Source: Massiliimalia massiliensis (GTDB lineage Bacteria > Bacillota > Clostridia > Oscillospirales > Ruminococcaceae). Taken from it: DNA of 64,000 nucleotides. The translations under genes were made by a program, and so were the position numbers. Below are positions 32,421-42,026 of this stretch, piece after piece. How positions within the stretch are numbered: position 1 is the first letter of the stretch; each line of letters begins with the position of its first letter. The stretch is from positions 930,001-994,000 of the forward strand of contig NZ_FUHT01000004.1 of the NCBI RefSeq assembly GCF_900155615.1, read 5' to 3'. The notes under the pieces are model-generated. The model did no database searches. It saw only the letters and a program-made list of their open reading frames with translations, and was not told where the DNA came from.

Positions 32421-34325
32421 TTAGATTCCCGGTTTTACCTTCAGAATCTCAGAACCCTCTTCCGGCAGATCGGAAAAATCGATGCCGTCTTCCATAAAGG
32501 ATTTTCCAGTCCTCGTGATCCGATATTCACAGTCCTCAAAGGTAATATCATACAAGCGTTCCTCCTGCAGCCCCTGCAGAAAAATCGTTCTTTTTTGCTC
32601 CCCGCCTTTTAGCCGGAATACAAAAACATAAGCAGTATCATCCTCCGCTAGATATTGGTAAGCCTGCCAACGGTCGCCTTTTCCTCCCCGCAGCGCTTGG
32701 CCGGTGAGGCGGTACATATCTCCCAAAAGAATATATTTTTTGGAAAATTTCCGGAAGAACGCCACGTAATGCTTCAGCCGCTCCAGCCATTCCGGTTTCC
32801 AGTTTTTAAAACGATAGGAAAATCCGCAGGTAGACAGCAAACTTGCCCGGAGATAAAAATCGAGCTTCGTCGCCGCAATATCATCCCCGATCGGATCAAA
32901 GATCCCGTTATGGTCGCTGATACATTCGGATTGGGTAAACTGATAGCAAAGCGCCGGATGGATGAAGGAAGCCGCTCCCCATAAGCATTGGAAGTGGTTG
33001 TCAACATAGTCGTGATCCGACATGTAAGCAAAATGCGCACAGGATAAAATGCCCAGATCATTCCGCATTCCGCCGCTCCCGCAGTTTTCAATCCAGAGAT
33101 TCGGATATTTCTGGCGGACATCCCTTAAGAATTGATAATAGCCCTGATAATGCCAATAGAGTCCGTCTCCCGCGCCGTGACCATGCGAGGCGTCATCGCA
33201 TCCAAGGCCCGGCGATACATTAAAATCAAATTTGATCCATCTTGCCTGATATTGCATTACCAACCGGTCAATTACCTTCATGGCCCATTTTCTTGTAGCG
33301 GGGTTCGCCATACAGAGATACCCTAACGATTTTCCATCCCTGCGTGCGACCAGCTCCGGATGTGATTGATGGAGCTCCGCTCTCTCGCCGATTCCTTCAA
33401 TTTCGCACCAGATTCCAAAGGCAATACCCGATTCAGTTACCGCCTTACCGAGCTGTACAAGGCCGGAAGGGAAATCTATTGTATTCTCTGTCTCCCAGTC
33501 CCCGCGCTTTCCAAACCAGTTAAATTCCGGGTTGGGAAGCCCGAACCAGCCGGCATCCAGTACAAAGTTGGTAATACCGGCTTCTGCGGCATAGCCTGCA
33601 TTTTCTACACAGACCGCCTCATTAATGAACCGGTCCTCATAGCACCACCATGTATTGTAGGTCACAGGGAGTGCGTCAACCTGCTCTGCTTTGATTACAC
33701 TGCTGTACTTTATAAAATAATTCCGAGTAAACCGGCTCGCCTCATCCAGACTCTTTGCCGAATACGCAAGGTATACCGGCGCTCCGGAAAAATCCCTTTT
33801 TGGCTGGAGATCGCTGAAAAAGCCCTCTTCCTGGATTCCAACAGCCAGTTCCAAAACACCTTCTCTATTTTTGAGATCACAGCTCCAGTTTCCCGACCAG
33901 CCCAGCGCCAGGCTGTAGTTTTCCCGGCCGCTTTCCAGCCCAATCCACGGGGAATATTCCTGCGATGACCTTCCCATCAGCGTTCCGATTCCAAATTGCT
34001 CCGGAATCGGGATATCATGCGGAACAAACTCTTTTCCCCAGCTTGAGCTGAAATAATGCAGCGTCCCCTTCATTGGCTCGGTACATATCCCGACACTCAA
34101 TTTGCTGATTCTCACCGTCTTTTTAGAGCGGTTCCGGACTACAATCCAGCATTTGGAGGCTTGAAGCCTCTCCTCTTTTTCTTCGCAAAGAGCCGCACTG
34201 ATTCCTTCATCAATTAAAATTTCATATTCCGAACAGCACAGAGTCCCTTTTGTTTCACTTTTGGCGTTTTCTACCGTGCCCCGATATTCTTTTCCGTCGA
34301 TATGTATGATATAAAACAGCTTCAT
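32421..34325 (-). CDS. GH36 alpha-galactosidase-like glycoside hydrolase
   Basis: A 634-residue GH36-type enzyme. N-terminal beta-sandwich (~1-215), then a TIM barrel: LDAGWFG, IWCEIEG, the nucleophile Asp367 in RWIKFDFN, ENCGSGGMR and the acid/base Asp437 in MSDHDY. No signal peptide, so it acts in the cytoplasm on imported oligosaccharides. Alpha-galactosides (raffinose or melibiose type) are the most likely substrates; alpha-N-acetylgalactosaminidase activity also occurs in the family. It lies directly downstream of the ABC permeases. Confidence 0.88.
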   Translation of the reverse strand: MKLFYIIHIDGKEYRGTVENAKSETKGTLCCSEYEILIDEGISAALCEEKEERLQASKCWIVVRNRSKKTVRISKLSVGICTEPMKGTLHYFSSSWGKEFVPHDIPIPEQFGIGTLMGRSSQEYSPWIGLESGRENYSLALGWSGNWSCDLKNREGVLELAVGIQEEGFFSDLQPKRDFSGAPVYLAYSAKSLDEASRFTRNYFIKYSSVIKAEQVDALPVTYNTWWCYEDRFINEAVCVENAGYAAEAGITNFVLDAGWFGLPNPEFNWFGKRGDWETENTIDFPSGLVQLGKAVTESGIAFGIWCEIEGIGERAELHQSHPELVARRDGKSLGYLCMANPATRKWAMKVIDRLVMQYQARWIKFDFNVSPGLGCDDASHGHGAGDGLYWHYQGYYQFLRDVRQKYPNLWIENCGSGGMRNDLGILSCAHFAYMSDHDYVDNHFQCLWGAASFIHPALCYQFTQSECISDHNGIFDPIGDDIAATKLDFYLRASLLSTCGFSYRFKNWKPEWLERLKHYVAFFRKFSKKYILLGDMYRLTGQALRGGKGDRWQAYQYLAEDDTAYVFVFRLKGGEQKRTIFLQGLQEERLYDITFEDCEYRITRTGKSFMEDGIDFSDLPEEGSEILKVKPGI

Positions 34326-34347
34326 CGCTACACCCTCTTTTCTAAAA

Positions 34348-35172
34348 TTATCCTTTCACCGCTCCGGCAGTCATTCCGGAAACGAGATACTTTTGTCCCG
34401 CAATATAAATAATTACGATCGGGAGAACGTTCACCAGCATTGCCGCGCATACCAGGTTCCAGGAGCTGACATATTTGCTGAAGTAATTATACATCATCAT
34501 AACCATGCCCCACTTCTGCGATGAATTTAAAAAATACAGCGGGACAATAAAGTCGTTCCAGCAATTCAAAAGATTGAGCACCATCGCCGTTGAGGTTACC
34601 GGCTTTAGAAGAGGAAAAATCACCTTAAAGAACATTCTGACGCTTCCGCACCCATCAATTAACGCGGCTTCGTCCAGGGTTTTTGGCGTATCCAGAATAA
34701 ACCCGTAATAGATAAATACGGTAAACGGAATAAACTGCGCCGTATACAGCAGAATAGCTCCCAGATAGGTGTTAATCAACTGTAGGGTCTGCAGCACTCT
34801 CACAGTCATGATATAGTTGACCGGCACGACCAAGCCAAGCAGAAAGACGATATAGATGATCCGGTTTCCCTTAGTACGGTTGCGTGCCAGGGTAAACGCC
34901 GCAAGAGCTGACAATAGCATAGACAGCGTCGCTGATGCCACACTCAAAAAGATACTGTTGAAAAAGGAACGGAAGATCTTTTTATCTGCCAGCACCTGTG
35001 TGAAATTCTCCGTATGGATTGAGGTCGGCAATTCCAAGCTCATGACCGCCGATTCATTGACGCTTTTGACCGAATTGAGCACAATCATTGCCATTGGAAC
35101 AACAATCAACAACACTAAGATCCACAGTAGCAAGGTCAACAACAGATTGGCAATCCTTTTTTGTCTGATCAT
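34348..35172 (-). CDS. Sugar ABC transporter permease (MalG type)
   Basis: A 274-residue inner-membrane permease with six helices and the EAA loop EAALIDGCGSVRMFFKVIFPLLKP that contacts the ATPase. C-terminal AGAVKG is typical of MalG-like (CUT1) permeases. Its ATG overlaps the stop of the partner permease by 4 bp. The ATPase subunit is not in this cluster, so a shared MsmX-type ATPase encoded elsewhere is expected. Confidence 0.93.
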   Translation of the reverse strand: MIRQKRIANLLLTLLLWILVLLIVVPMAMIVLNSVKSVNESAVMSLELPTSIHTENFTQVLADKKIFRSFFNSIFLSVASATLSMLLSALAAFTLARNRTKGNRIIYIVFLLGLVVPVNYIMTVRVLQTLQLINTYLGAILLYTAQFIPFTVFIYYGFILDTPKTLDEAALIDGCGSVRMFFKVIFPLLKPVTSTAMVLNLLNCWNDFIVPLYFLNSSQKWGMVMMMYNYFSKYVSSWNLVCAAMLVNVLPIVIIYIAGQKYLVSGMTAGAVKG

Positions 35173-36044
35173 ACTGAATCTCCCCCTATTGCCGCATATC
35201 TCTTAATCACGCTGACCGAAATAATAATCAGTACCACAAACATTAACGTGCTGTAAGCCGTACCATAGCCATAATTTCCAATGGCGAATTCGTTCAAAAT
35301 CACAATTTCCACTACCTCAGACATTTTGCCGGGGCCGCCGTTTGTCAGGGTATAGATCACGTCAAATACCTTCAGTCCCGAAATAACATTCAGCAGCATA
35401 TTGATTACTACAGACGGCATAATAAAAGGAAGCGTTACCTTGATGAATTTCTGCCATGCGCTTCCCCCGTCCATGTCGCAGGCCTCATACAAATCGGTTG
35501 GCACAGACTGCAGTCCAGCCAAAAAAATTACCATATTAAACCCGGAAGCTTTCCAGACCTCTACCGCGACGCAGGACCACATCACAAGTCCCGGTTCAAT
35601 AATCCATCCATGAGCCAGCGAACCCATCCCAAGCAAATTCAGAAACTGGTTGAGCACACCGGTTGTCGGATGATAAATCTGTTGGAACACTAAACCCACG
35701 ATCACGTTGGAAAGAACCATCGGCAGGAAAAACAAGGTTCGCAGGGCATTGCGCCCATACACCCTGCGGTTTAGGGCAAGAGCCAGCAAAAGCCCGAAGC
35801 CGCCTTTCAGGACTGATGTCATTACGGCAAAAAAGATTGTATTTGCAAACGGACGTATTGATGAACCGCTTTCGAATATCTTCTTATAATTTTCCAACCC
35901 AACCCATTTTAGAGATTCGCTCATTGAATTCCAGTTGGTAAAGGAAAAGAAAACCCCCAGAATGCTCGGCAGCAAAAACAGGATGAAGAATATTGCAAAA
36001 GCCGGTACCCAAAACCATTTGCTGTAAATTTTATTATAGTTCAT
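35169..36044 (-). CDS. Sugar ABC transporter permease (MalF/UgpA type)
   Basis: A 291-residue permease with six helices: WVPAFAIFFILFLLPSILG in helix 1 and the EAA loop YEACDMDGGSAWQKFIKVTLPF. It pairs with the downstream MalG-type permease to form the CUT1 translocation channel. It lies 59 nt after the binding-protein gene. Confidence 0.93.
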   Translation of the reverse strand: MNYNKIYSKWFWVPAFAIFFILFLLPSILGVFFSFTNWNSMSESLKWVGLENYKKIFESGSSIRPFANTIFFAVMTSVLKGGFGLLLALALNRRVYGRNALRTLFFLPMVLSNVIVGLVFQQIYHPTTGVLNQFLNLLGMGSLAHGWIIEPGLVMWSCVAVEVWKASGFNMVIFLAGLQSVPTDLYEACDMDGGSAWQKFIKVTLPFIMPSVVINMLLNVISGLKVFDVIYTLTNGGPGKMSEVVEIVILNEFAIGNYGYGTAYSTLMFVVLIIISVSVIKRYAAIGGDSV

Positions 36045-36103
36045 AGAACCTCATCCCCTTAACTGGATACTGCCGGGTCAATAATGATCCGGCAGTATGA
36101 CGA

Positions 36104-37417
36104 CTATTCTTCAGTTGCATCAAACATTTTCTGACGGTCTGCATCAAGAGCCTGAAGCACCTCAATTGGTGTTTTTGTGCCCATCAGCATCTCCTGAATG
36201 CCAGATCCGGCAAGCTGATCATTCCAGTATAAAATAGACGAGTTGATGTCCTCTCCTGCACCTCCGGCTGCATTGGCGACAAAGGTTTCTCCGCCCTTCG
36301 TCGGCCGCGCGGCAATGTCTGAGAAGGAGGGATTCGGCTGCAAAGCGGGGTTATTATCATAGTAGAGCTGCAGGTTTTCCGGTTCAGCCAGAAAATCAAA
36401 GAACTCTTTCACCACATCCAAACGTTCAGAATCCTTATAGGCAACTCTCATAATAGCACTGGCACTCGGAGAATACATGTTATTTCCCGCGAAAGGAACC
36501 GGATACATTTCCCAGTTTTCCGCGCCGCAGTCCGGATACTTTTCAGCTAACTCTGTCTGCCAGGATTCATAAACCAAAATCCCTGCATACTTTCCGCTGG
36601 CCATGGCTTCATAAGCGGAATCCCAAGTGTTGGAAAGGCTGTTTTCCCCAAGATATCCGGCATCATATGCCTTCTTCATGTCCGCGAGATACTCTTCCAG
36701 CTCCGGAATATCAGCGAATTTCACCTTATTACTGTTTAAGTCAGCATAAAGATCACCATCATAGTTTTTGCAGGCAAGCGGGCCCACCTGTCCAAAAAAC
36801 GCAGCCCAGTGCCATAATTCTTTCCCGGTTTCATATACAGGAGTAATTCCATTGTCCATCAGAGTTTTGCAAACCTGCTCGAATTCCGCATAATTAGTCG
36901 GAACCGAAAGATTATATTTCGCGTAGGTTTCCGGATTATAGAGAATGGCATAGCCGTCTACACACCAGGTCATAAATCCCACTGTTTTTCCGTCAATCTG
37001 GGTGATCTTTTTCGCATAATCAGCATAGCGGTTCACCCATTCCTGATCGGAGAGATCAGCGAAATATTTGTCCGGCTTATAAATCTGAGCCCCAACTCCG
37101 GATCCTGTCATAAAAATATCCGGAACCTCGCCGGTACTCAGCTTTGTCTGAAGGACATTTGCGTACTGGTCATCCGGGCTGATCTGAAAGTCAATCTGAT
37201 TTCCAGTTTCATCGGTAAATTTTTGATTCAATTCATCATCTACCGTACTGTTGCGGTTCACCCATGTTCTGGACGCCGCATAGGACAATGTCACACCCTT
37301 TTTGTTGTTTCCGCCCTGACTGGTATCCCCGTCCCCATTAGAAGTGCCGCAGGATGACAAAATCCCGGCAGCTGTCAGGATGCTCAGCACTGCGCAAAAG
37401 GCTTTGTTTGCTTTCAT
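36104..37417 (-). CDS. Extracellular sugar-binding lipoprotein of the ABC transporter
   Basis: A 437-residue family-1 solute-binding protein. Lipoprotein signal with lipobox LSSC (~20-23) followed by a Gly/Asp/Ser linker; the body shows KLSTGEVPDIFMTGSG and MASGKYAGILVYESW, typical of oligosaccharide-binding proteins. It captures the substrate outside the cell and hands it to the two permeases. It is the first gene of the leftward operon, which runs through permeases, GH36, aldolase, dehydrogenase and dehydratase. GGAGG is upstream of the ATG. Confidence 0.93.
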   Translation of the reverse strand: MKANKAFCAVLSILTAAGILSSCGTSNGDGDTSQGGNNKKGVTLSYAASRTWVNRNSTVDDELNQKFTDETGNQIDFQISPDDQYANVLQTKLSTGEVPDIFMTGSGVGAQIYKPDKYFADLSDQEWVNRYADYAKKITQIDGKTVGFMTWCVDGYAILYNPETYAKYNLSVPTNYAEFEQVCKTLMDNGITPVYETGKELWHWAAFFGQVGPLACKNYDGDLYADLNSNKVKFADIPELEEYLADMKKAYDAGYLGENSLSNTWDSAYEAMASGKYAGILVYESWQTELAEKYPDCGAENWEMYPVPFAGNNMYSPSASAIMRVAYKDSERLDVVKEFFDFLAEPENLQLYYDNNPALQPNPSFSDIAARPTKGGETFVANAAGGAGEDINSSILYWNDQLAGSGIQEMLMGTKTPIEVLQALDADRQKMFDATEE

Positions 37418-37457
37418 TGGTCATTACCTCCAATTTTTTAACGGTATTTACGTTTTT

Positions 37458-37480
37458 TCTGATACATTCATCATATCAGA
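37458..37480 (-). promoter_or_regulatory. Dyad at the start of the sugar operon
   Basis: TCTGATA (37458-37464) and its inverted copy TATCAGA (37474-37480) flank 9 nt. It covers the probable -10 (TATGAT) of the leftward operon; a TTTTGT lies 17 nt further upstream. It is a candidate binding site for the YesN-type regulator encoded divergently. Confidence 0.5.
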
Positions 37481-37538
37481 ATCCATAAAAAAACAAAATA
37501 CAGATTCCTTCCCCTTTTCGGTGGAGAAAACTGAACCA

Positions 37539-37567
37539 TTGTCAATTAGAAAGAAAGGTGATATATT
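37539..37567 (+). promoter_or_regulatory. SigA promoter of the yesM-yesN pair
   Basis: TTGTCA (37539-37544), 17 nt, TATATT (37562-37567), about 38 nt before the ATG. Confidence 0.6.
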
Positions 37568-37604
37568 TATTTTAAGATAAAATCATTCGAAGAAGGTGAT
37601 GATT

Positions 37605-39389
37605 ATGAAGCAGGTTCGTTCCATCCGTTCGCAGCTCTTCCTCTGCTATGCCAGTATTATTCTCTTTACCGTTGTCGGCATCGCGCTTGCCTTCTATTTT
37701 TATACAGCCGATATCCTGGAGCGCCGGGCCGCAGAGTCTCTTCAAGCGATTTCTTCCAGCATCAGTCTATCTCTTGATTCAGAAATTAAGCGAATGGATG
37801 AAGAGTCCAGAAGAATCATCTCCTCTGAAGGTGTGAAAGAGGCATTTTTTCAGTCTGATCCCAGCAATTTTAACAAACCGCAGTTTCGCACCGACCTGTT
37901 TCATCTTCTTTTTTCTTCCTATCCGACCATGAACTATCAGGTTAACCTGTTCGGCACTGAAAACACCTTAATTCAATATGGCCGTATCTTTGATATTACC
38001 ACCCAGGATTACCGCGAAATATATCCCGAAGACTGGTTCGAGGACTGCCTGGCTCTGGAAGGGCAAAAACAGGTCACCGGCATCCATCGCAATCATGCAG
38101 GCTATCAGGTGATTTCCCTTTCCCGCGCTTTCAGTGAATCCTTTTTTAACACCCCCTATAACAGTGTCATTGAAGTACAGCAGTATTACCAGATTTTTGA
38201 AAATATGATTCTAGATGCGCTCTCCTCTTCTAGTATTCAAGCATATGTGTTTGATGAATCGGGAGAACTAATTTATCCTCTGGAGCCTGAAAATCCGGAT
38301 TCAGTCAGCTTATATCAGCAGTTGATCAGCCAGGAAAAGAATACCTCCGGAACACTTTCCCTGAAACAGCAGGAGAAAGAAATCCTCTCCTTTTCCAAAT
38401 CCGGTATTACAAATTGGACGGTAGCTGTCTGTGAATCAGAACGCAGTCTACTGGATTCGGTAACCCGGTTTAGAAATCAAATGATTCTAATCGGAATCGG
38501 GGTTTTACTGATTACCTTAATAGTAACCTTTCTGATTGCTCGTCATCTCACCATCCCAATCAAAAAAATTCGGGACTCCATTGCTCATTTAAATCTGGTT
38601 GCGCTTTCGGAGCAGCCTATTTTGGATGATAAGCCCCATTCAAGTGAACTGGAACTTCTCTATAGCTCTTATTTTGAGATGGTAGAACGTCTGGAACACT
38701 CTCTAGATGATATTGTTTCCATCCGCTCACATGAAATACAGGCGCAGATGCTGGCGCTGCAGGCACAGATGAACCCGCATTTCCTATATAACACTGTAAC
38801 TACCATCAGTATTCTGGCAGATAACAACCATCAGCCGGAAATTGTTAAAATGTGTGAAAGTCTTACCGCAATGCTGCGCTATATTGTCAATGGCAGCACC
38901 AAGCCGGTCACCATGTCCGCAGAGCTCGATTATCTAAACCAATATCTTGTGCTGATGAAATGCCGTTATCCAGAACAACTGCAAATTTCAATTCAGGTCA
39001 TGGATGATATGCTGGATATTTATGTCCCCAAGCTAGTGATTCAGCCTATCATTGAAAATTGTTTCAAATATGCGTTTGATATCCGTCCCCCGTGGGAAGT
39101 AGTCATAAAGGGCTGGGTCGATAATGGCCGATGGAGGCTTTCTGTTTCCGATAATGGAGTAGGATTCAGCCGGGAAACGCTGGATTGGCTGGAGCAGAAA
39201 ATCTCTGAGGAATCCATCCAGTTTGTGCAAAAAGGAAGTGACCGGACCGGCCTGCTTAATATTTTCTACCGGTTGAAAATCCTATATCAGAACGAGGCCG
39301 TTTTCAGGATTGAGAATCTCCCGGAGAGGGGCTCCATCGTTACCATCGGCGGGTTAATCCTGAATATTCCACCGGATAATACACAGTAA
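37605..39389 (+). CDS. YesM-type sensor histidine kinase
   Basis: A 594-residue kinase: helix 1 (~10-35), extracellular dCACHE-like sensor (~36-290), helix 2 (~293-313), HAMP (~315-365), then His_kinase domain with phospho-acceptor His392 in QMNPHFLYNT and a HATPase domain with IIENCFKYAF and VSDNGVGF. It senses an extracellular sugar or the loaded binding protein and phosphorylates the regulator encoded 13 nt downstream. I choose the ATG at 37605, with AAGAAGG 8 nt upstream. It is divergent from the ABC operon it probably controls. Confidence 0.92.
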   Translation: MKQVRSIRSQLFLCYASIILFTVVGIALAFYFYTADILERRAAESLQAISSSISLSLDSEIKRMDEESRRIISSEGVKEAFFQSDPSNFNKPQFRTDLFHLLFSSYPTMNYQVNLFGTENTLIQYGRIFDITTQDYREIYPEDWFEDCLALEGQKQVTGIHRNHAGYQVISLSRAFSESFFNTPYNSVIEVQQYYQIFENMILDALSSSSIQAYVFDESGELIYPLEPENPDSVSLYQQLISQEKNTSGTLSLKQQEKEILSFSKSGITNWTVAVCESERSLLDSVTRFRNQMILIGIGVLLITLIVTFLIARHLTIPIKKIRDSIAHLNLVALSEQPILDDKPHSSELELLYSSYFEMVERLEHSLDDIVSIRSHEIQAQMLALQAQMNPHFLYNTVTTISILADNNHQPEIVKMCESLTAMLRYIVNGSTKPVTMSAELDYLNQYLVLMKCRYPEQLQISIQVMDDMLDIYVPKLVIQPIIENCFKYAFDIRPPWEVVIKGWVDNGRWRLSVSDNGVGFSRETLDWLEQKISEESIQFVQKGSDRTGLLNIFYRLKILYQNEAVFRIENLPERGSIVTIGGLILNIPPDNTQ

Positions 39390-39402
39390 AGGAGGATATT
39401 CC

Positions 39403-40929
39403 ATGCCCGAAGAAAGAAGATACCGGGTGATGGTAGTGGAAGACGAAACGATTATCCTAAACCATCTCATCTCTAAAATCCAGGAACTTCCCCTGCCTCT
39501 TGAGGTTTCCGCCTTTGCAGCCAATGGAGAGGACGCCTTTGATCTCATCCGCCAATCTCCCCCTGATATTCTGTTTACGGACGTCCGAATGCCCGTGATG
39601 AACGGGTTACAGCTTGCGGAAAAAATTTATGAAGAATATCCGGATATTCTGATGGTGATTATCAGTGGATATGAGGAATTTGAATATGCACAGCAGGCGA
39701 TACGCTACCATGTTTCAGATTATCTTCTAAAGCCGGTTAACCTTGAAAAATTGCTCACTACCACTGAAAAGCTTTGCCGGAAGCTTTCAGAGCGTTTCTA
39801 CCAGACTACAAAAGAAAAAATCCATCTCGCATTGTCAGGAAGCCTGCCGCAGGAAAAGGACAATTGCCTGGAGTTGTTTTCTGTTTTGCTCATCAAGACC
39901 GGCAATCTCTATACTAAAGAATCAGAAGCCTTGGCTTATGGACACACAGGCGCATTCTGGGAAGCTTCACTGGTATCTCCCTGGCTGACCAACTATTTTT
40001 CAGCCAGCCAAAGCTGGTGGTTAGAGGAGATCAAAGAATTTAGCTATCATGCATTAGTGGTAGAGGGAAGCTGCCCACTGTTGAGAAAGGATCTATTTCA
40101 GTACCTGAATAGTCCGGACGCTTTCCATCCCCTTCCGGTCAGCCTCTGTGAATATCCAAAATTGGTTTCACTGGCGCAGATGCGGTCAAGCCTCTATCAG
40201 CTTTATGACAGCGTCGCCAGTTGTCTAATTCCGTTTTTTTCTCAAGAATGGCTTTTTCAGCCCACAGCAGTCCACTCTGTCCCGCCACGGATGGATTCTA
40301 TCTTTGAAAGGTTTCTCCTGCGGATAAAATCAGGACAGGTCGAACAGCTTGAAAAGGACTGGAAATCGCTGCTGATGCAGTGGCGGAAAGATAAATTAAC
40401 ACAGCAGGAATTCTTAGATCAAATTCGCAGCCTGTTCATCTTTCTAGCCGGGCATAATGCCTGTACTGCATCGGAGCATGAAATCATGACGGCCATCCAG
40501 TCACTTTTTGCATCCTGTCTCACAGAAACCGAATTTTACCAGCACCTGTTCAAACTGATTCTCGAATGGGTTATAGAGCCTTTGTCCGAAGGACACAGTG
40601 GAATGGAACTCTATCAAAAGATCAAGCAATATATTGAAAAACATTTAGAACAGCCACTTACCGTAGAAGCCCTGGCTGAAGCCTTCCATTTCAGCGCTTC
40701 CTATATTTCGCGTGTTTTTAAAAAATATGGTAAACAGTCTCCCATTCAGTATTTAATTCAAATGCGGATGTGTAAAGCAGCCCAGCTCATGGATGCTCAT
40801 CCGGAGATGGATATTAAAATTATCGCCGAATTGGTTGGTTACCAGGATCAGCATTACTTCAGCAGATATTTTAAGCAGTATTATAAAACCGCTCCTTCAG
40901 AATATAAGCAAAAACAGCCAAATAACTAA
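39403..40929 (+). CDS. YesN-type AraC-family response regulator
   Basis: A 508-residue regulator: receiver domain (~8-130) with phospho-acceptor Asp60 (LFTDVRMP) and Lys in LLKPVN; a variable middle; and a C-terminal AraC/XylS double helix-turn-helix (~405-505; LAEAFHFSASYISRVFKKYG, then GYQDQHYFSRYFKQY). It should activate the divergent sugar operon when phosphorylated by the adjacent kinase. AAAGGAGG precedes the ATG. Confidence 0.94.
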   Translation: MPEERRYRVMVVEDETIILNHLISKIQELPLPLEVSAFAANGEDAFDLIRQSPPDILFTDVRMPVMNGLQLAEKIYEEYPDILMVIISGYEEFEYAQQAIRYHVSDYLLKPVNLEKLLTTTEKLCRKLSERFYQTTKEKIHLALSGSLPQEKDNCLELFSVLLIKTGNLYTKESEALAYGHTGAFWEASLVSPWLTNYFSASQSWWLEEIKEFSYHALVVEGSCPLLRKDLFQYLNSPDAFHPLPVSLCEYPKLVSLAQMRSSLYQLYDSVASCLIPFFSQEWLFQPTAVHSVPPRMDSIFERFLLRIKSGQVEQLEKDWKSLLMQWRKDKLTQQEFLDQIRSLFIFLAGHNACTASEHEIMTAIQSLFASCLTETEFYQHLFKLILEWVIEPLSEGHSGMELYQKIKQYIEKHLEQPLTVEALAEAFHFSASYISRVFKKYGKQSPIQYLIQMRMCKAAQLMDAHPEMDIKIIAELVGYQDQHYFSRYFKQYYKTAPSEYKQKQPNN

Positions 40930-40951
40930 CCTGTCTTTGCTAAATCAAGAA

Positions 40952-40996
40952 AAAAATGCTTTCATTTCTTAAAAGCAAAGAAATGAAAGCATTTTT
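40952..40996. terminator. Terminator of the yesM-yesN unit
   Basis: A 19-bp perfect stem (40952-40970 with 40978-40996) around a 7-nt loop, rich in A/T at the base, 23 nt past the stop. It works in either direction. Confidence 0.95.
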
Positions 40997-41103
40997 CTTT
41001 GTAATAGAGAATTAGAAAAGTCTGCGGCAATCAGCCACTGGGCTTTTATTAAAAAAAGAGACCCGTTCTCAACGCAGGCGCTTTATACTACAACAAAAGA
41101 AAA

Positions 41104-41132
41104 GAGTCCGAACGCAAACTGCGTCCAGACTC
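41104..41132 (-). terminator. Terminator of the tRNA gene
   Basis: GAGTCTGGACGC pairs (two G-U) with GCGTTCGGACTC, followed by TTTTC on the minus strand, 4 nt past the CCA end of the tRNA. Confidence 0.8.
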
Positions 41133-41136
41133 AGTC

Positions 41137-41212
41137 TGGAGCTGGTGGCGTGACTCGAACACGTGACCTGCGCATTACGAATGCGCTGCTCTACCAACTG
41201 AGCTACACCAGC
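41137..41212 (-). tRNA. tRNA-Thr (anticodon CGU)
   Basis: A 76-nt cloverleaf on the minus strand with encoded CCA. Acceptor stem GCTGGTG/CACCAGC, D-arm GCTC...GAGC, anticodon stem GCGCA/TGCGC with loop TTCGTAA (anticodon CGT, reads ACG), discriminator T as usual for bacterial tRNA-Thr. The T-arm has loop TTCGAGT but its outermost pair is A-C, a small oddity. Confidence 0.95.
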
Positions 41213-41296
41213 AAGGACGCATATTATTATACCTTAATAAAAGAAAATAGTCAAGGGGGAAGATGGAAAAATCGATCTTTCCCCTTGACTATTTAC

Positions 41297-42010
41297 CTAT
41301 ATCACGCTTTCTAATTCCTGCTTCAGATGACGGATAATCCGTTTTTCCAGACGGGAGATATATGATTGGGAAATTCCAATAGTATCGGCAACCTCTTTTT
41401 GAGTCATTTCTTTTCCCCCATGCAGGCCAAAACGCATTTCCATAATTTGACGTTCCCGGTCATCCAGCCTGGAAATACAGCTTTTCAGCAGATCCTTTTC
41501 CACTTCCAGCTCAATATCGCGGTTGATGCTGTCATTATCTGTGCCCAAAATATCTGACAGCAGCAGTTCATTTCCATCCCAATCGATATTAAGCGGCTCA
41601 TCAATGGAAATATCATTTTTGCACTGGGTATTTTTCCTCAAAAACATTAATATTTCATTTTCGATACATCGGGAGGCATAGGTCGCCAGCTTAATTTTTT
41701 TCTCCGGCGAAAAGGTATTAACCGCTTTAATCAAGCCGATAGTCCCAATCGAAATCAAATCCTCCACATTAATACCGGTTGATTCGAATTTCTTGGCAAT
41801 ATAAACTACCAGTCTCAAATTATGTACAATGAGCATATCCTTTGCATACTGAGGTTCGGTTTTCAGCTTTTCAAAAATTGCCTGTTCCTCTTCCCTTCCC
41901 AACGGCGCCGGCAATGTCTGCGGACCGTTAATATAATGAATCCATCCTTTTCTTTTATAAAGTCCCATCATACGGGAATAAAGCTTCTTAAGCAAATTGA
42001 TCAACGGCAT
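41297..42010 (-). CDS. sigE: Sporulation sigma factor SigE
   Basis: A 237-residue sigma-70-family protein. An amphipathic pro-sequence ([14 protein letters not shown]) precedes region 2 ([32 protein letters not shown]) and region 4 ([21 protein letters not shown]). SigE is made inactive and cleaved by SpoIIGA to drive mother-cell genes; cotJABC belongs to that regulon in Bacillus. I choose the ATG at 42010, with AAGG upstream; a TTG at 42034 would overlap spoIIGA. It lies 16 nt after spoIIGA, the conserved spoIIG operon. Confidence 0.97.
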   Translation of the reverse strand: MPLINLLKKLYSRMMGLYKRKGWIHYINGPQTLPAPLGREEEQAIFEKLKTEPQYAKDMLIVHNLRLVVYIAKKFESTGINVEDLISIGTIGLIKAVNTFSPEKKIKLATYASRCIENEILMFLRKNTQCKNDISIDEPLNIDWDGNELLLSDILGTDNDSINRDIELEVEKDLLKSCISRLDDRERQIMEMRFGLHGGKEMTQKEVADTIGISQSYISRLEKRIIRHLKQELESVI

Positions 42011-42026
42011 GGTTTTCTGACCTTTC

